A stretch of DNA of 64,000 nucleotides from [Eubacterium] cellulosolvens LD2006 (GTDB taxonomy: Bacteria; Bacillota; Clostridia; Lachnospirales; Lachnospiraceae). The DNA is taken from contig NZ_KK211309.1 in assembly GCF_000621585.1 (NCBI RefSeq), positions 482,638-546,637 of the forward strand, written 5' to 3'. Every line of letters begins with the position of its first letter. Positions within the stretch are counted from its first letter, which is position 1. Made by a program: the position numbers and the translations under genes. The notes beneath the pieces were generated by a model. It worked only from the letters and a program-made list of their open reading frames with translations. It did no database searches and was not told where the DNA came from. Positions 44,151-53,291 of the stretch are shown piece by piece.

Positions 44151-44190
44151 AAAAAGGGGAACACCGCTCAGATGCGGTGTTCCCCTTTTG
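44151..44190 (+). terminator. Terminator after the alpha/beta hydrolase gene
   Basis: AAAAAGGGGAACACCGC pairs with GCGGTGTTCCCCTTTT around a short loop. Confidence 0.9.
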
Positions 44191-44280
44191 AATTTATGAA
44201 TCTGGCTGAAAATGTCGAAATTATCAGGTAAGCATTGTTGAAATAATCCGGCAGAGATTATTGCAAGGGAGCTATCTGGA

Positions 44281-45870
44281 ATGAAAAAGGCTTTGAGAAA
44301 GAGACTTTTGTTTATCCACAGGATTACCGAGTGGTTTATTTTTATAGAGGTCATCCTGCTTGGCATCGCAATGTGGCATCGCTCGATTTATAATATTCCG
44401 CCGCTCTATCTGGTCAGTGTATCGATCGAGATGATGTCTCTGGTGTGCGTGAGTATTCTCTGTTTCTGCTGCAGGGCGGACGAGAATTTCCGGTATCGGG
44501 ACAAGAGTTCTTTGTATTTTCTAGGAATGTTGATGATCTGCGGGGTCGGTCTTTTTGCGGACGCCATGTGCTGGATCATGGACAGTGTGCCGCAGTTCCG
44601 GTATTTTGTGGTCGCATCCAATACGCTGTATTATGTGGCCGGAAGTTTTATGATCTACTGTTTCTGGCGCTATCTGGCCACGTATCTGCAGATTGAGACA
44701 AAACTGATCCGCTTCGCGACAGGATTCATGCGTGTCGGCCTTGTGATCACGAATTTCTTCATCTTCCTGAATCTGTTTTTCGGCTATTATTTTACGGTTG
44801 ATGAGAACGGAACCTACAGCAGAGGCCCTGGATTTATTTATTCCCAGCTCTATCTCGTGATTGCTGTTTTTTCCTGTCTGACCATTGTCATTATGGAACG
44901 GCAGAAAATGACAAGGCTTGAGATTATAACGGTAATCAGCTATCTGATGGGACCGTATATTGTGCAGGTGGCCACAATGAATTCATACGGGCTCTCGCTT
45001 ACATTCCCGGTGGTTTTTATTTTTATTCTGATCATTTATTCCGTGCTGAATGTGCAGAAGAGCAAGAACCAGGCGATGACGACGCGCGAGCTCAAGCTTG
45101 CCTCCGACATACAGGAAAACGCACTCCCGAATACGTTTCCCGCTTTCCCGCAGATCAGTGAGATTGATCTCTACGCATGTATGAAACCTGCGAAAGAAGT
45201 GGGCGGAGATTTTTACGATTTTTTTCAAATCGATGATCACAGAATTGCTCTGGTCATGGCGGACGTCTCCGGAAAAGGAATCCCTGCGGCGCTGTTTATG
45301 ATGATCGCAAAGACGCTGATTAAGAACTTCGCGCAGTCGGGTACAATGAATCCTGCCGAAGTTCTGGCGGCAACCAATCACTCGCTCTGCGAGAATAACA
45401 GTTCGGACTATTTTGTAACCCTGTGGCTGGGCTTTCTGGACTACCGGACAGGCTATCTTCTGACTGCGAATGCCGGACATGAATATCCTATGATTAAGAC
45501 GGGAAAGAAAGGGTTCGAATTGTATAAGGATAAGCACGGCGTACCGCTGGCGAGCATGGAGGGACTCACGGAGAAGAACTACAAGATGACGGAGTTCTAT
45601 CTGAAACCCGGCGACAAGATATTTGTCTACACCGACGGAATCGCGGAGTCGATTAACAGCAGATACGAGCAGTTCGGCACAGGCCGTCTGCGGGAGAGTC
45701 TGAACAGGCGCTTGCACAGTAACGCGAAGGAAACCGTTGATGCCGTGTGGCTGGATCTGCAGTTGTTTATCGGGGATGTCGCCCAGTTCGATGATGTGAC
45801 GATGCTTCAGCTTGAGTACAAAGGGAAAGCGGATGCGGCAGGGACGGAAAGTCATAAAGAAGAAACGTAA
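44281..45870 (+). CDS. Membrane SpoIIE/RsbU-type PP2C phosphatase
   Basis: The 529-residue protein has about seven N-terminal membrane segments (residues 15-255), a short linker (NVQKSKNQAMTTRELKLASD), and a SpoIIE-type PP2C phosphatase domain (about 290-515). Metal ligands are in KEVGGDFYDFF, VMADVSGKGIPAALFM and FVYTDGIAES. Such phosphatases remove phosphate from a STAS anti-anti-sigma factor and so release a sigma factor. Its likely targets are the STAS and anti-sigma genes at 46120-46883, which converge with it. The signal sensed by the membrane part is unknown. Confidence 0.9.
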   Translation: MKKALRKRLLFIHRITEWFIFIEVILLGIAMWHRSIYNIPPLYLVSVSIEMMSLVCVSILCFCCRADENFRYRDKSSLYFLGMLMICGVGLFADAMCWIMDSVPQFRYFVVASNTLYYVAGSFMIYCFWRYLATYLQIETKLIRFATGFMRVGLVITNFFIFLNLFFGYYFTVDENGTYSRGPGFIYSQLYLVIAVFSCLTIVIMERQKMTRLEIITVISYLMGPYIVQVATMNSYGLSLTFPVVFIFILIIYSVLNVQKSKNQAMTTRELKLASDIQENALPNTFPAFPQISEIDLYACMKPAKEVGGDFYDFFQIDDHRIALVMADVSGKGIPAALFMMIAKTLIKNFAQSGTMNPAEVLAATNHSLCENNSSDYFVTLWLGFLDYRTGYLLTANAGHEYPMIKTGKKGFELYKDKHGVPLASMEGLTEKNYKMTEFYLKPGDKIFVYTDGIAESINSRYEQFGTGRLRESLNRRLHSNAKETVDAVWLDLQLFIGDVAQFDDVTMLQLEYKGKADAAGTESHKEET

Positions 45871-45900
45871 AGCAGGGGGTAGGCTGCGCCTGCGTCTTCT

Positions 45901-45955
45901 GATACGCACTCTTCGGCAGGCGTTCGGCGTATTCGTCGAGTTATTTTGCGGTAAC
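45901..45955 (+). repeat. Dispersed hairpin repeat, copy 3
   Basis: GATACGCACTC...GGCGTTCGGCGTATTCGTCGAG (read in parts) then TTATTTTGCGGTAAC. It shares GATACGCACTCT with copy 4, which lies about 150 bases downstream in the same orientation. Confidence 0.7.
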
Positions 45956-45956
45956 G

Positions 45957-46007
45957 AAAAAATCCGACAGAGAAGATGCCTTCTGGCAATTCTCCGTCGG
46001 ATTTTTT
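45957..46007. terminator. Terminator between the SpoIIE-type gene and the anti-sigma gene
   Basis: GAAAAAATCCGAC pairs with GTCGGATTTTTT across an imperfect inner stem (AGAGAAG...TTCTCC). A-run and T-run at the two ends make it bidirectional. It stands between repeat copies 3 and 4. Confidence 0.8.
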
Positions 46008-46054
46008 ATGTGTCAGGAAATTGCATTGCATTCACTGTCACATAATGCTTCGCA

Positions 46055-46120
46055 GGATACGCACTCTCAGACAAGCATTCGTCGCATTCGTCGAGTTATT
46101 TTGCGACAGCTATACTGGAT
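46055..46120 (+). repeat. Dispersed hairpin repeat, copy 4
   Basis: GGATACGCACTCTCAGAC, AAGCATTCGTCGCATTCG, TCGAGTTATTTTGCGACAGC and TATACTGGAT in sequence. TGTCGCAAAA-type pairing (GTCGCA with TGCGAC) forms an inner hairpin. It abuts the stop codon of the anti-sigma gene. Confidence 0.75.
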
Positions 46121-46545
46121 TACGCTGTCGACTTATACAGCGTGAGAAGATTCTGATTGTCCCGGCGTTCGTAGCGGACGTCGTCCATGAGGCTTTTTAC
46201 GATCAGAATGCCGAGCCCTCCGAGGGAACGATCGTCTGCGGAAAGCGTGATGTCCGGATCTTCGAAAAAGAGAGGATTGTACTCTTCTCCGGAATCGATA
46301 AAGGTCATGGTCAGTCCGGAGCGGTCCGCGGGCATCTGCAGACGGACGGTTGTGTCTCCGACTGTGTCAGGATATGCATAATAGACGATATTGCTGAAGA
46401 GCTCATCGATGACAACGTCCATTTTTGTCTGGATTTTTCTCGGGTAGTCGCATCCGTCCAGCACTGTATTGATCCAGTCTGTGAGCAGTTCAACGTTCTC
46501 CAGTCTGCTCTCCACTGTGAGTTCCACTGTTACATTACCGTTCAT
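46120..46545 (-). CDS. RsbW-like anti-sigma factor / serine kinase
   Basis: The 141-residue GHKL-type ATPase has the N-box DVVIDELFSNIVYYAY and MTFIDSGEEYNPLFF plus GGLGILIVKSLMDDV. RsbW-like proteins hold a sigma factor and phosphorylate the STAS partner. ATG 46545 gives the usual start MNGNVTVELTVES with GGAAACGGAG upstream. An ATG at 46587, in a TAATG overlap with the STAS gene, is in frame and is the alternative start. No sigma gene is adjacent. Confidence 0.85.
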   Translation of the reverse strand: MNGNVTVELTVESRLENVELLTDWINTVLDGCDYPRKIQTKMDVVIDELFSNIVYYAYPDTVGDTTVRLQMPADRSGLTMTFIDSGEEYNPLFFEDPDITLSADDRSLGGLGILIVKSLMDDVRYERRDNQNLLTLYKSTA

Positions 46546-46586
46546 ATGTATTTTGTCTCCGTTTCCGGTTCGTTTACGACCGTGCA

Positions 46587-46883
46587 TTATTCGATGGTAA
46601 GGATTTCTGTGAAACCTGTGACTTCAAAGACTTCCATAACTTCGTCGCGGGCGTGGATCAGTTTCATGCCTTTTTTCTTAATGTAAGCCTTCTGGGCGGA
46701 GAGCAGTACACGGAGGCCTGCGGACGAAATGTATTCGAGGCCTGCGAGCTCAAGGGTCAGTTCATCGGTGTCCGGAAGGATTTTCCTGATCGCGGACTCG
46801 AGCTGAGGTGCCGTCATGGTTTCAAGCCGGCCGGTGATCGAGATCGTAGCAGATGATCCGCTGACCTGTGTGTTCAGTTTCAT
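46587..46883 (-). CDS. STAS-domain anti-anti-sigma factor (RsbV/SpoIIAA-like)
   Basis: A 98-residue STAS protein. ISITGRLETMTAPQLESAI and LTLELAGLEYISSAGLRVLL contain the phosphorylated-site pattern S-S-A-G near residues 53-56. It binds and is phosphorylated by the anti-sigma kinase encoded after it, and should be dephosphorylated by the SpoIIE-type phosphatase. AAGGAGG is correctly spaced before the start. Confidence 0.9.
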   Translation of the reverse strand: MKLNTQVSGSSATISITGRLETMTAPQLESAIRKILPDTDELTLELAGLEYISSAGLRVLLSAQKAYIKKKGMKLIHARDEVMEVFEVTGFTEILTIE

Positions 46884-47284
46884 TTGTGTATCCTCCTTAT
46901 GATAGAACTTAGGAAAATATCATCACACCGAAAGAATATCCAAACGCTATATGTACAGCGTAGCACATTCTTTGGAAGAAATAAATAAAAATGACAGAAA
47001 CAAATGGCGCGAAAAAGATGTCAGTCGTCCCGCGCGCCATAGAAGAATCTGTGATTTCGTCAAAATGATGCGTTAAATATTTCGGCGATTTACTGTAATT
47101 ATAAAAATGTTTGAGCAAAATCCATTTTAATTTTTGTCTAAGCGGATATGGCAGAAAAAAATAAGGAAATACATAGCGGTTATCGCATATTATTGTCACG
47201 AATGGTATAATCTACACTATTATTCTAACAGAAAGTGAATAAAATTTATGTGGGGGATGGGATCTAAGATCCCGGAGAGCAAAA
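46884..47284. other. Intergenic region between the STAS gene and the NSS transporter
   Basis: A 401-bp AT-rich divergent region. It contains a hairpin ATGGCGCG (47004-47011) with CGCGCCAT (47033-47040), and a -10 box TATAAT at 47206-47211 for the transporter; a clear -35 box is not visible. No gene is supported. Confidence 0.55.
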
Positions 47285-48682
47285 ATGGAACAAGCGAAAT
47301 CCATCTCTATGGAACAAATGCAACAAAAGAAAGACAGAGTGAAATTCAGCTCCAGAATCGGTTTTGTCCTCGCGGCGGCTTCGTCGGCGGTAGGACTGGG
47401 AAACCTGTGGAGGTTCCCGTATCTGGCGGCAAAGTACGGTGGAGGAATCTTCCTTCTGACCTATATCGTACTTGCACTTACGTTCGGCTTCTCGCTGCTG
47501 GTAGCGGAAATTGCGATCGGAAGAAAGACAGGACTTTCGTCCGTGGCTGCTTTTAAAAAGCTCGGCCAGAAGAGCAACATCTGTGGAATTCTCGGCATGA
47601 TCATTCCGATGATCATCACGCCGTATTATTGCACCATCGGCGGCTGGGTAACAAAGTACTTCGCGACATTCGTTACCGGTCAGTACAAAAGCGCTGCTAC
47701 CGATGACTATTTCACAGGGTTCATCACATCAGATCTCGCTCCGGTTGTGTATCTGGCGGTATTCCTTGTACTGGCAACCGTGATCGTTCTTCTCGGTGTA
47801 CAGAAGGGAATTGAGAAGGCCAGCGTGATCCTCATGCCGATCCTTCTCGGTCTCATCGTGATCATCAGCATTTACGTAGTAACCCGTCCGGGCGCTACCG
47901 CAGGTCTGAGCTACTACTTCAAACCGGATTTCTCGAAGATCAGCGGAAAACTGATTCTCGGCGCGCTCGGTCAGCTGTTCTATTCGAACTCCATCGCTAT
48001 GGGAATCATGATCACCTACGGTTCCTACATGGAGAAAAAAGAAAACCTCGTAAACTCCGTGCATCAGATTGAGTTCTTCGATTCCGTCGTGGCTATTCTT
48101 GCAGGACTGATTATCGTTCCGTCTGTTTACATTTTCTCGGGCGGAGATGCATCGGCGATGGGAGCCGGACCTGGACTTATGTTCGTAACCCTGCCAAAGG
48201 TATTTGATTCCTTCCCCGGCGGCGGACTTGCGGGAATCGCGTTCTTCGCGCTGGTTCTCTTTGCGGCGCTGACATCCGCGATTTCACTGCTTGAGGCAGT
48301 TGTATCGAATATCATGGATCTGACGCATATGTCCAGATTCAAGGCGACGATTCTTTCCGCTGTATACTGTGTAGTTGTGGGAAGTCTCTGTTCCCTTGGC
48401 TTCGGCCCTCTGAGCAACATCACGATCCTGAACTTCGATATTCTCGACTTCCTTGACTTTATCAGTAACAGTGTGATGATGCCGATTCTCGCGTTCTTCA
48501 CAGCTGTATTTATCGGTTTCAAGCTGAAGCCGGAATTCCTGATTGCGGAGGCAGAAGAGGGCGGAGCAAGCTTCCGTCTGAAGAAGTTCTGGGCGTTCAT
48601 GATCAAGTGGATCTGTCCGATCGGAATCGTTGCGATTCTTGTGAGCTCAATCCTTTCCGGATTCGGACTTCTTTCTCTTTAA
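47285..48682 (+). CDS. Sodium-dependent amino-acid transporter (NSS/SNF family)
   Basis: A 465-residue LeuT-fold transporter with about 11-12 membrane segments. The first segment carries SRIGFVLAAASSAVGLGNLW and RFPYLAAKYGGGIFLLTYI, the Na+ and substrate-binding unwound helix. It imports an amino acid or related solute with sodium. Substrate not known. An ATG at 47309 is an alternative start. Followed by a strong terminator. Confidence 0.92.
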   Translation: MEQAKSISMEQMQQKKDRVKFSSRIGFVLAAASSAVGLGNLWRFPYLAAKYGGGIFLLTYIVLALTFGFSLLVAEIAIGRKTGLSSVAAFKKLGQKSNICGILGMIIPMIITPYYCTIGGWVTKYFATFVTGQYKSAATDDYFTGFITSDLAPVVYLAVFLVLATVIVLLGVQKGIEKASVILMPILLGLIVIISIYVVTRPGATAGLSYYFKPDFSKISGKLILGALGQLFYSNSIAMGIMITYGSYMEKKENLVNSVHQIEFFDSVVAILAGLIIVPSVYIFSGGDASAMGAGPGLMFVTLPKVFDSFPGGGLAGIAFFALVLFAALTSAISLLEAVVSNIMDLTHMSRFKATILSAVYCVVVGSLCSLGFGPLSNITILNFDILDFLDFISNSVMMPILAFFTAVFIGFKLKPEFLIAEAEEGGASFRLKKFWAFMIKWICPIGIVAILVSSILSGFGLLSL

Positions 48683-48706
48683 TAAAAATAGAATATCACT
48701 CTGCGC

Positions 48707-48740
48707 AAAACCGGGAATTGGTCTTCAATTCCCGGTTTTT
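48707..48740 (+). terminator. Terminator after the NSS transporter
   Basis: AAAACCGGGAATTG pairs with CAATTCCCGGTTTT around GTCTT, then T. Confidence 0.9.
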
Positions 48741-48805
48741 GCGTGGCAGGATGCGTGCCGTTCTGCTATAATAGTTGATATTATTTCGATTGGAGAAGGA
48801 TAACT

Positions 48806-49909
48806 ATGAAGTATGATTATCTGATTGTGGGAGCCGGTCTTTTCGGCGCGGTTTTTGCATATGAGGCAAACAAGAGGGGAAAGAAATGTCTGGTGATTGA
48901 CAAGAGGGAACACATCGCCGGCAATATCTATACCGAAGAGATCGAGGGAATCAATGTCCATCGATACGGCGCGCATATTTTTCACACCTCCGACAAGGAG
49001 ATCTGGAACTATGTGAACAGGTTTGCGGAATTCAACAACTACATCAACTCGCCGGTGGCCGCTTACAAAGATGAGACCTACAACCTGCCGTTCAATATGA
49101 ACACCTTCAGCAGGATGTGGAACATCCGCACACCGCAGGAGGCAAAGGCAAAGATCAGGGAGCAGATCGAAAGCCTTCATATCACGGAGCCGAAGAACCT
49201 CGAGGAGCAGGCGCTTTCGCTGGTGGGCACCGATGTATACGAGAAACTGATCAAGGGCTACACCGAGAAACAGTGGGGAAGGCCGTGTACGGAGCTTCCT
49301 GCTTTTATCATTAAGCGACTGCCCTGCAGATTCACTTACAACAACAACTATTTCAACGACCGCTTCCAGGGAATCCCGATGGGCGGTTACACGCAGCTGG
49401 TGGAGAAGATGCTGGAAGGATCCGACGTTAGAACCGGTGTGGATTATTTCGACTTCCGCAAGGAGAATCCGGAGATCGCGAAAAAAACAGTCTTTACAGG
49501 ACAGATCGATCAGTACTATGATTACTGCTACGGTCCGCTTCAGTACCGGAGCGTCCGTTTCGAGACAGAAGTTCTTGATACAGACAACTATCAGGGAAAT
49601 GCGGTTGTGAATTACACGGATCGGGACGTGCCATACACCAGAATCATCGAGCACAAGCACTTTGAGTTCGGCACACAGCCGAAGACTGTAATTTCGAGGG
49701 AGTATTCCTCGGAGTGGAGTCAGGGGATGGAACCGTATTATCCGGTGAACAACGATGAGAATTCCGCTCTGTATCAGAAATACAAAGACCTTGCCGACAA
49801 AGAGTCAAACGTGATCTTCGGCGGCCGCCTCGGACAGTACAAATATTACGATATGGACAAAGTTATCGTCGCAGCACTGGACAGCGTCCGCGCGGAGTTC
49901 GGCGAGTGA
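48806..49909 (+). CDS. glf: UDP-galactopyranose mutase
   Basis: A 367-residue flavoenzyme that converts UDP-galactopyranose to UDP-galactofuranose, precursor of surface polysaccharides. The FAD-binding N-terminus is DYLIVGAGLFGAVFAYEA, followed by KREHIAGNIYTE. Substrate-binding blocks are VHRYGAHIFHTS, KGYTEKQWGRP and NRFAEFNNYINSPVAAYKD. Length is normal. Preceded by GGAGAAGGATAAC. No other galactofuranose gene is nearby. Confidence 0.95.
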   Translation: MKYDYLIVGAGLFGAVFAYEANKRGKKCLVIDKREHIAGNIYTEEIEGINVHRYGAHIFHTSDKEIWNYVNRFAEFNNYINSPVAAYKDETYNLPFNMNTFSRMWNIRTPQEAKAKIREQIESLHITEPKNLEEQALSLVGTDVYEKLIKGYTEKQWGRPCTELPAFIIKRLPCRFTYNNNYFNDRFQGIPMGGYTQLVEKMLEGSDVRTGVDYFDFRKENPEIAKKTVFTGQIDQYYDYCYGPLQYRSVRFETEVLDTDNYQGNAVVNYTDRDVPYTRIIEHKHFEFGTQPKTVISREYSSEWSQGMEPYYPVNNDENSALYQKYKDLADKESNVIFGGRLGQYKYYDMDKVIVAALDSVRAEFGE

Positions 49910-49937
49910 TTTTTTGAATTAACAGGAGAACAGAAGA

Positions 49938-52355
49938 TTGAGTTATCTGGAGAATCTGAATCCACAGCAAAGAGAAGCCGTTGAATACACAGAAGGACCG
50001 CTGTTGATCCTTGCGGGAGCTGGATCGGGAAAGACACGGGTGCTTACGTGCAGAATCGCCCACATGATCGCACAGAACAATGTGAGCCCCTGGAATATCA
50101 TGGCGATCACCTTCACGAACAAGGCGGCCGGCGAGATGAGAGAGAGAGTAGATCAGCTCGTCGGACAGGGAGCGGGTGATATCTGGGTGTCCACGTTCCA
50201 TTCCAGCTGCTGCAGGATTCTCCGGAGATATATCGACAGAATCGGCTACGATCGCAGCTTTACGATTTATGATACGGATGACAGCAAGCAGGTCATGAAG
50301 GAAGTGATCCGCACGCTGGAACTCGATCCGAAGGTGTTTAAAGAACGATCGATTCTCGGGAAAATCTCCGCGGCGAAAAACGAGATGATCGGTCCGGAGC
50401 AGTTTGAGGAAGAGGCCGTGTCCTGGGCGGACAAGCGAGTGGCAAAGTGCTACTATGAGTATCAGAAGAGGCTGGCGCAGAACAACGCGCTGGATTTTGA
50501 TGATCTTCTTGTCCTCACGGTTCGACTCTTTCAGCAGGAACCGGAGGTGCTCGCCTATTATCAGGAGCGCTTCCGCTATATCATGATCGACGAGTATCAG
50601 GACACGAACACGGTCCAGTTCCACTTTGTCCGTCTTCTCGCGTCGAGATACAGAAATCTCTGTGTGGTCGGCGATGATGATCAGTCCATCTACAAATTCC
50701 GAGGAGCGAATATTCGCAACATTCTCAATTTCGAGAAGGAATTTCAGGGCGCGAAGGTCATCAAGCTTGAACAGAATTACCGATCGACCCAGAACATTCT
50801 GGATGCCGCGAATGAAGTGATTTCCCACAACAAGGGGCGAAAGCAGAAGAAACTCTGGACGTCCAACAAGGGAGGCGAGCTCGTTCATTTCCGTCAGTTC
50901 CGCAACGGTTTCGAGGAGGCGGAATATGTGGCCGGAGACATCGACCGGAAGGTTCGCGCGGGCGGTCAGCAGTACAGCGATTTCGCTGTGCTCTATCGTA
51001 CAAACGCCATGTCCCGACTTTTTGAGGAGAAGTTCATTGTTCAGAACATTCCCTACAAGATTGTCGGCGGCGTAAACTTTTATGCCCGCAAGGAGATCAA
51101 GGATATGCTTGCCTATCTGAAGACGGTTGACAACGGCATGGATGATCTCGCGGTCAAGCGAATTATCAATATTCCAAAGAGGGGCATCGGCAATACCTCC
51201 ATCGGAAAAATCGAGCAGTATGCCCTGGACGAGAATATCAGCTTTTATGATGCCCTTTTGGACATTGACCGGGTACCGGGCGTGAGCAGAGCGGCTTCCA
51301 AGATCAGGGAATTCACAAACATGATTGGCAGATACCGCGGAATCATTCACTCCGGGGAATTCTCGGTGAGGGAACTTCTTGAGATGATCATCCGGGATAC
51401 CGGCTATGTAAAAGAGCTTGAAGAAGAGGATACCGATGAGGCCAAAGCCAGAATCGAGAACATCGACGAGTTGATTTCCAAGACCGAAGATTATATGAAA
51501 GAATCGGATGAGCCGAACCTCTCCGAATTCCTTCAGCAGGTTTCTCTTGTGGCGGATATTGACAGTGTGGAGGACGGATCGGACTACGTACTTCTCATGA
51601 CGCTTCACGGAGCGAAGGGGCTGGAGTTTGACAATGTCTATATGGCAGGCATGGAGGAGAACACCTTCCCGAGCTATATGTCCATCAGCTCCGACGATCC
51701 GGATGAGATTGAAGAGGAGCGCCGTCTCTGCTATGTGGGAATTACAAGGGCAAGAAAAGATCTCACTCTTACGGCAGCGGAGATGCGTATGGTCCGTGGA
51801 GAGCCGCAGGTCAACCGGGCGTCCCGCTTCATTCGAGAGATCCCGAGAAATCTCGTGGAGCTTGAACGGGAGACGACAGATACAAGAAACTTTCTGAAAC
51901 CGCCGGCGACCGGGCTCGACCAGCTCATGGGTTACGGCCGGGGAGAAAAAACATCTTCCTACACCGGCCAGGGTGGTTTCGGCGAGAGCAGCGGCTTCGG
52001 AAGCCGCGGAAGATCCGGCTCCGGTGCTTCCGTCACGTACGGAGGAACCGGTGACTATCGGTCCGGAGCATCTTCCTACGGCACATCAGGAAGTGCCTCT
52101 TACAGATCTTCCTCCGGAAGTTCCTCATACCGGCTTCCGTCCAAACCGCCGGCGGCAAGTCTCAATCAGTACAAGGTGGAGAAACTGTCGTCGCTGGATT
52201 ACGGCAAGGGCGATTCTGTCAGACATGTAAAATTCGGTGTCGGGGTAGTAAAAGAAGTGAAGAAGGGCGCGAGAGATTTTGAAGTCACCGTAGATTTTGA
52301 GAATCACGGCGTGAAGCGGATGTTCGCATCCTTCGCGAAACTGAAAAAAGTGTAA
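49938..52355 (+). CDS. pcrA: ATP-dependent DNA helicase PcrA/UvrD
   Basis: An 805-residue superfamily 1A helicase that unwinds DNA in 3'-5' direction for repair and plasmid replication. Motifs in order: Q-motif LNPQQREAVEYTEGPLLILA, Walker A AGAGSGKTRVL, AITFTNKAAGEMRERV, the DEYQDTN box, GDDDQSIYKFRGA, LEQNYRST, and the late VLLMTLHGAKGLEFDNVY and RRLCYVGITRARKDL. Residues about 645-730 form a Gly/Ser/Tyr-rich linker, then a C-terminal Tudor-like domain ending FVKYGVGV-like DSVRHVKFGVGVVKEV. It starts with TTG after AGGAGAACAGAAGA. Confidence 0.95.
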   Translation: MSYLENLNPQQREAVEYTEGPLLILAGAGSGKTRVLTCRIAHMIAQNNVSPWNIMAITFTNKAAGEMRERVDQLVGQGAGDIWVSTFHSSCCRILRRYIDRIGYDRSFTIYDTDDSKQVMKEVIRTLELDPKVFKERSILGKISAAKNEMIGPEQFEEEAVSWADKRVAKCYYEYQKRLAQNNALDFDDLLVLTVRLFQQEPEVLAYYQERFRYIMIDEYQDTNTVQFHFVRLLASRYRNLCVVGDDDQSIYKFRGANIRNILNFEKEFQGAKVIKLEQNYRSTQNILDAANEVISHNKGRKQKKLWTSNKGGELVHFRQFRNGFEEAEYVAGDIDRKVRAGGQQYSDFAVLYRTNAMSRLFEEKFIVQNIPYKIVGGVNFYARKEIKDMLAYLKTVDNGMDDLAVKRIINIPKRGIGNTSIGKIEQYALDENISFYDALLDIDRVPGVSRAASKIREFTNMIGRYRGIIHSGEFSVRELLEMIIRDTGYVKELEEEDTDEAKARIENIDELISKTEDYMKESDEPNLSEFLQQVSLVADIDSVEDGSDYVLLMTLHGAKGLEFDNVYMAGMEENTFPSYMSISSDDPDEIEEERRLCYVGITRARKDLTLTAAEMRMVRGEPQVNRASRFIREIPRNLVELERETTDTRNFLKPPATGLDQLMGYGRGEKTSSYTGQGGFGESSGFGSRGRSGSGASVTYGGTGDYRSGASSYGTSGSASYRSSSGSSSYRLPSKPPAASLNQYKVEKLSSLDYGKGDSVRHVKFGVGVVKEVKKGARDFEVTVDFENHGVKRMFASFAKLKKV

Positions 52356-52356
52356 A

Positions 52357-52407
52357 ACAAAGCCGCAGGTATACCTTATCGGAAAAGGTTGTACCTGCGG
52401 CTTTGTT
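52357..52407. terminator. Bidirectional terminator after pcrA
   Basis: AACAAAGCCGCAGGTA pairs with TACCTGCGGCTTTGTT. It separates pcrA from the leftward PAP2 gene. Confidence 0.92.
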
Positions 52408-52475
52408 AAACCTGTGCGTCTGTCAGGAAAGGTGGAGAATGATCTTTTTTGTATGTAAAAAACGGTTTGCATATC

Positions 52476-53162
52476 CTATGAGACGCAGCTGTTTCCGGAA
52501 CTGCTTTTTGCGGAATCGACCGCGTCGCTCGAACGGTAAATCAGCCGGTAGAAAGTATAACTCATGGCGAGACCCGCGCAGACGTCATACACAGAGTGCT
52601 GTTTGACAAATACGGTGGAGCAGATGATCAGCGCGGCCCAGATCCGGATGAACCGGAGAAGTTTCGGATGCTTCCGTATTTTTACACATCGGCTGCACGC
52701 GAAATAGACGGACAGTGAATTGTAAACGTGAATACTCGGAAATACGTTGGTCGCTGTGTCTCTGGCATAGAGCTGTTTCAAGAGCATCGTGAAAAAATTC
52801 GTGCGGGGCAGCGGATTCGGCCGAAGCGCCAGGCGGTTCGGCCAGAGGTAGGAGAGGACAAGAAAAACGGTCATCCCGGCCACCATGTAGAGGGTGAAGT
52901 GATTGTATTCCCCGACATCCTCATTGATTACGATGAAATACAGAAAAGCGACCAGCATGAAGAGAAACCAGCTCAGATACGGGAGAACAAAGACCTCGCA
53001 GAAGGGGATCAGGTTGTCCAGCGGGCAGTGAATCGTATAAAATCTGCCGGAGGGAAGACTGCGGCACTCCAGATAGTTGAAGAACAGAAGATAGACGACA
53101 GCGTATAACGGCAGGATCCACCGTTGCTTTTGGTTTTTAAATGTGTCGCGAAGCAGGTTCAT
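52476..53162 (-). CDS. PAP2-family membrane phosphatase
   Basis: A 228-residue protein with about six membrane segments and the three PAP2 motifs: RLALRPNPLPR (K/R-x6-R-P type), FPSIHVYNSL (P-S-x-x-H), and VFVKQHSVYDVCAG (x-x-H-x-x-x-D). PAP2 enzymes remove phosphate from lipids or undecaprenyl pyrophosphate; the substrate is not determined. ATG 53162 follows GGAGATCATGCT; the longer frame to 53219 has no such site. Confidence 0.82.
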   Translation of the reverse strand: MNLLRDTFKNQKQRWILPLYAVVYLLFFNYLECRSLPSGRFYTIHCPLDNLIPFCEVFVLPYLSWFLFMLVAFLYFIVINEDVGEYNHFTLYMVAGMTVFLVLSYLWPNRLALRPNPLPRTNFFTMLLKQLYARDTATNVFPSIHVYNSLSVYFACSRCVKIRKHPKLLRFIRIWAALIICSTVFVKQHSVYDVCAGLAMSYTFYRLIYRSSDAVDSAKSSSGNSCVS

Positions 53163-53291
53163 AGCATGATCTCCATTATATGATCGGCAGAGTATCCGTT
53201 TGAAATTGCACTGTCCCAAAGTGTAGTTTCAAACGGGATTTTTCAGGTTTGTGAATGCAAAGATACACTATAACAGAACCGGGACAGATTC

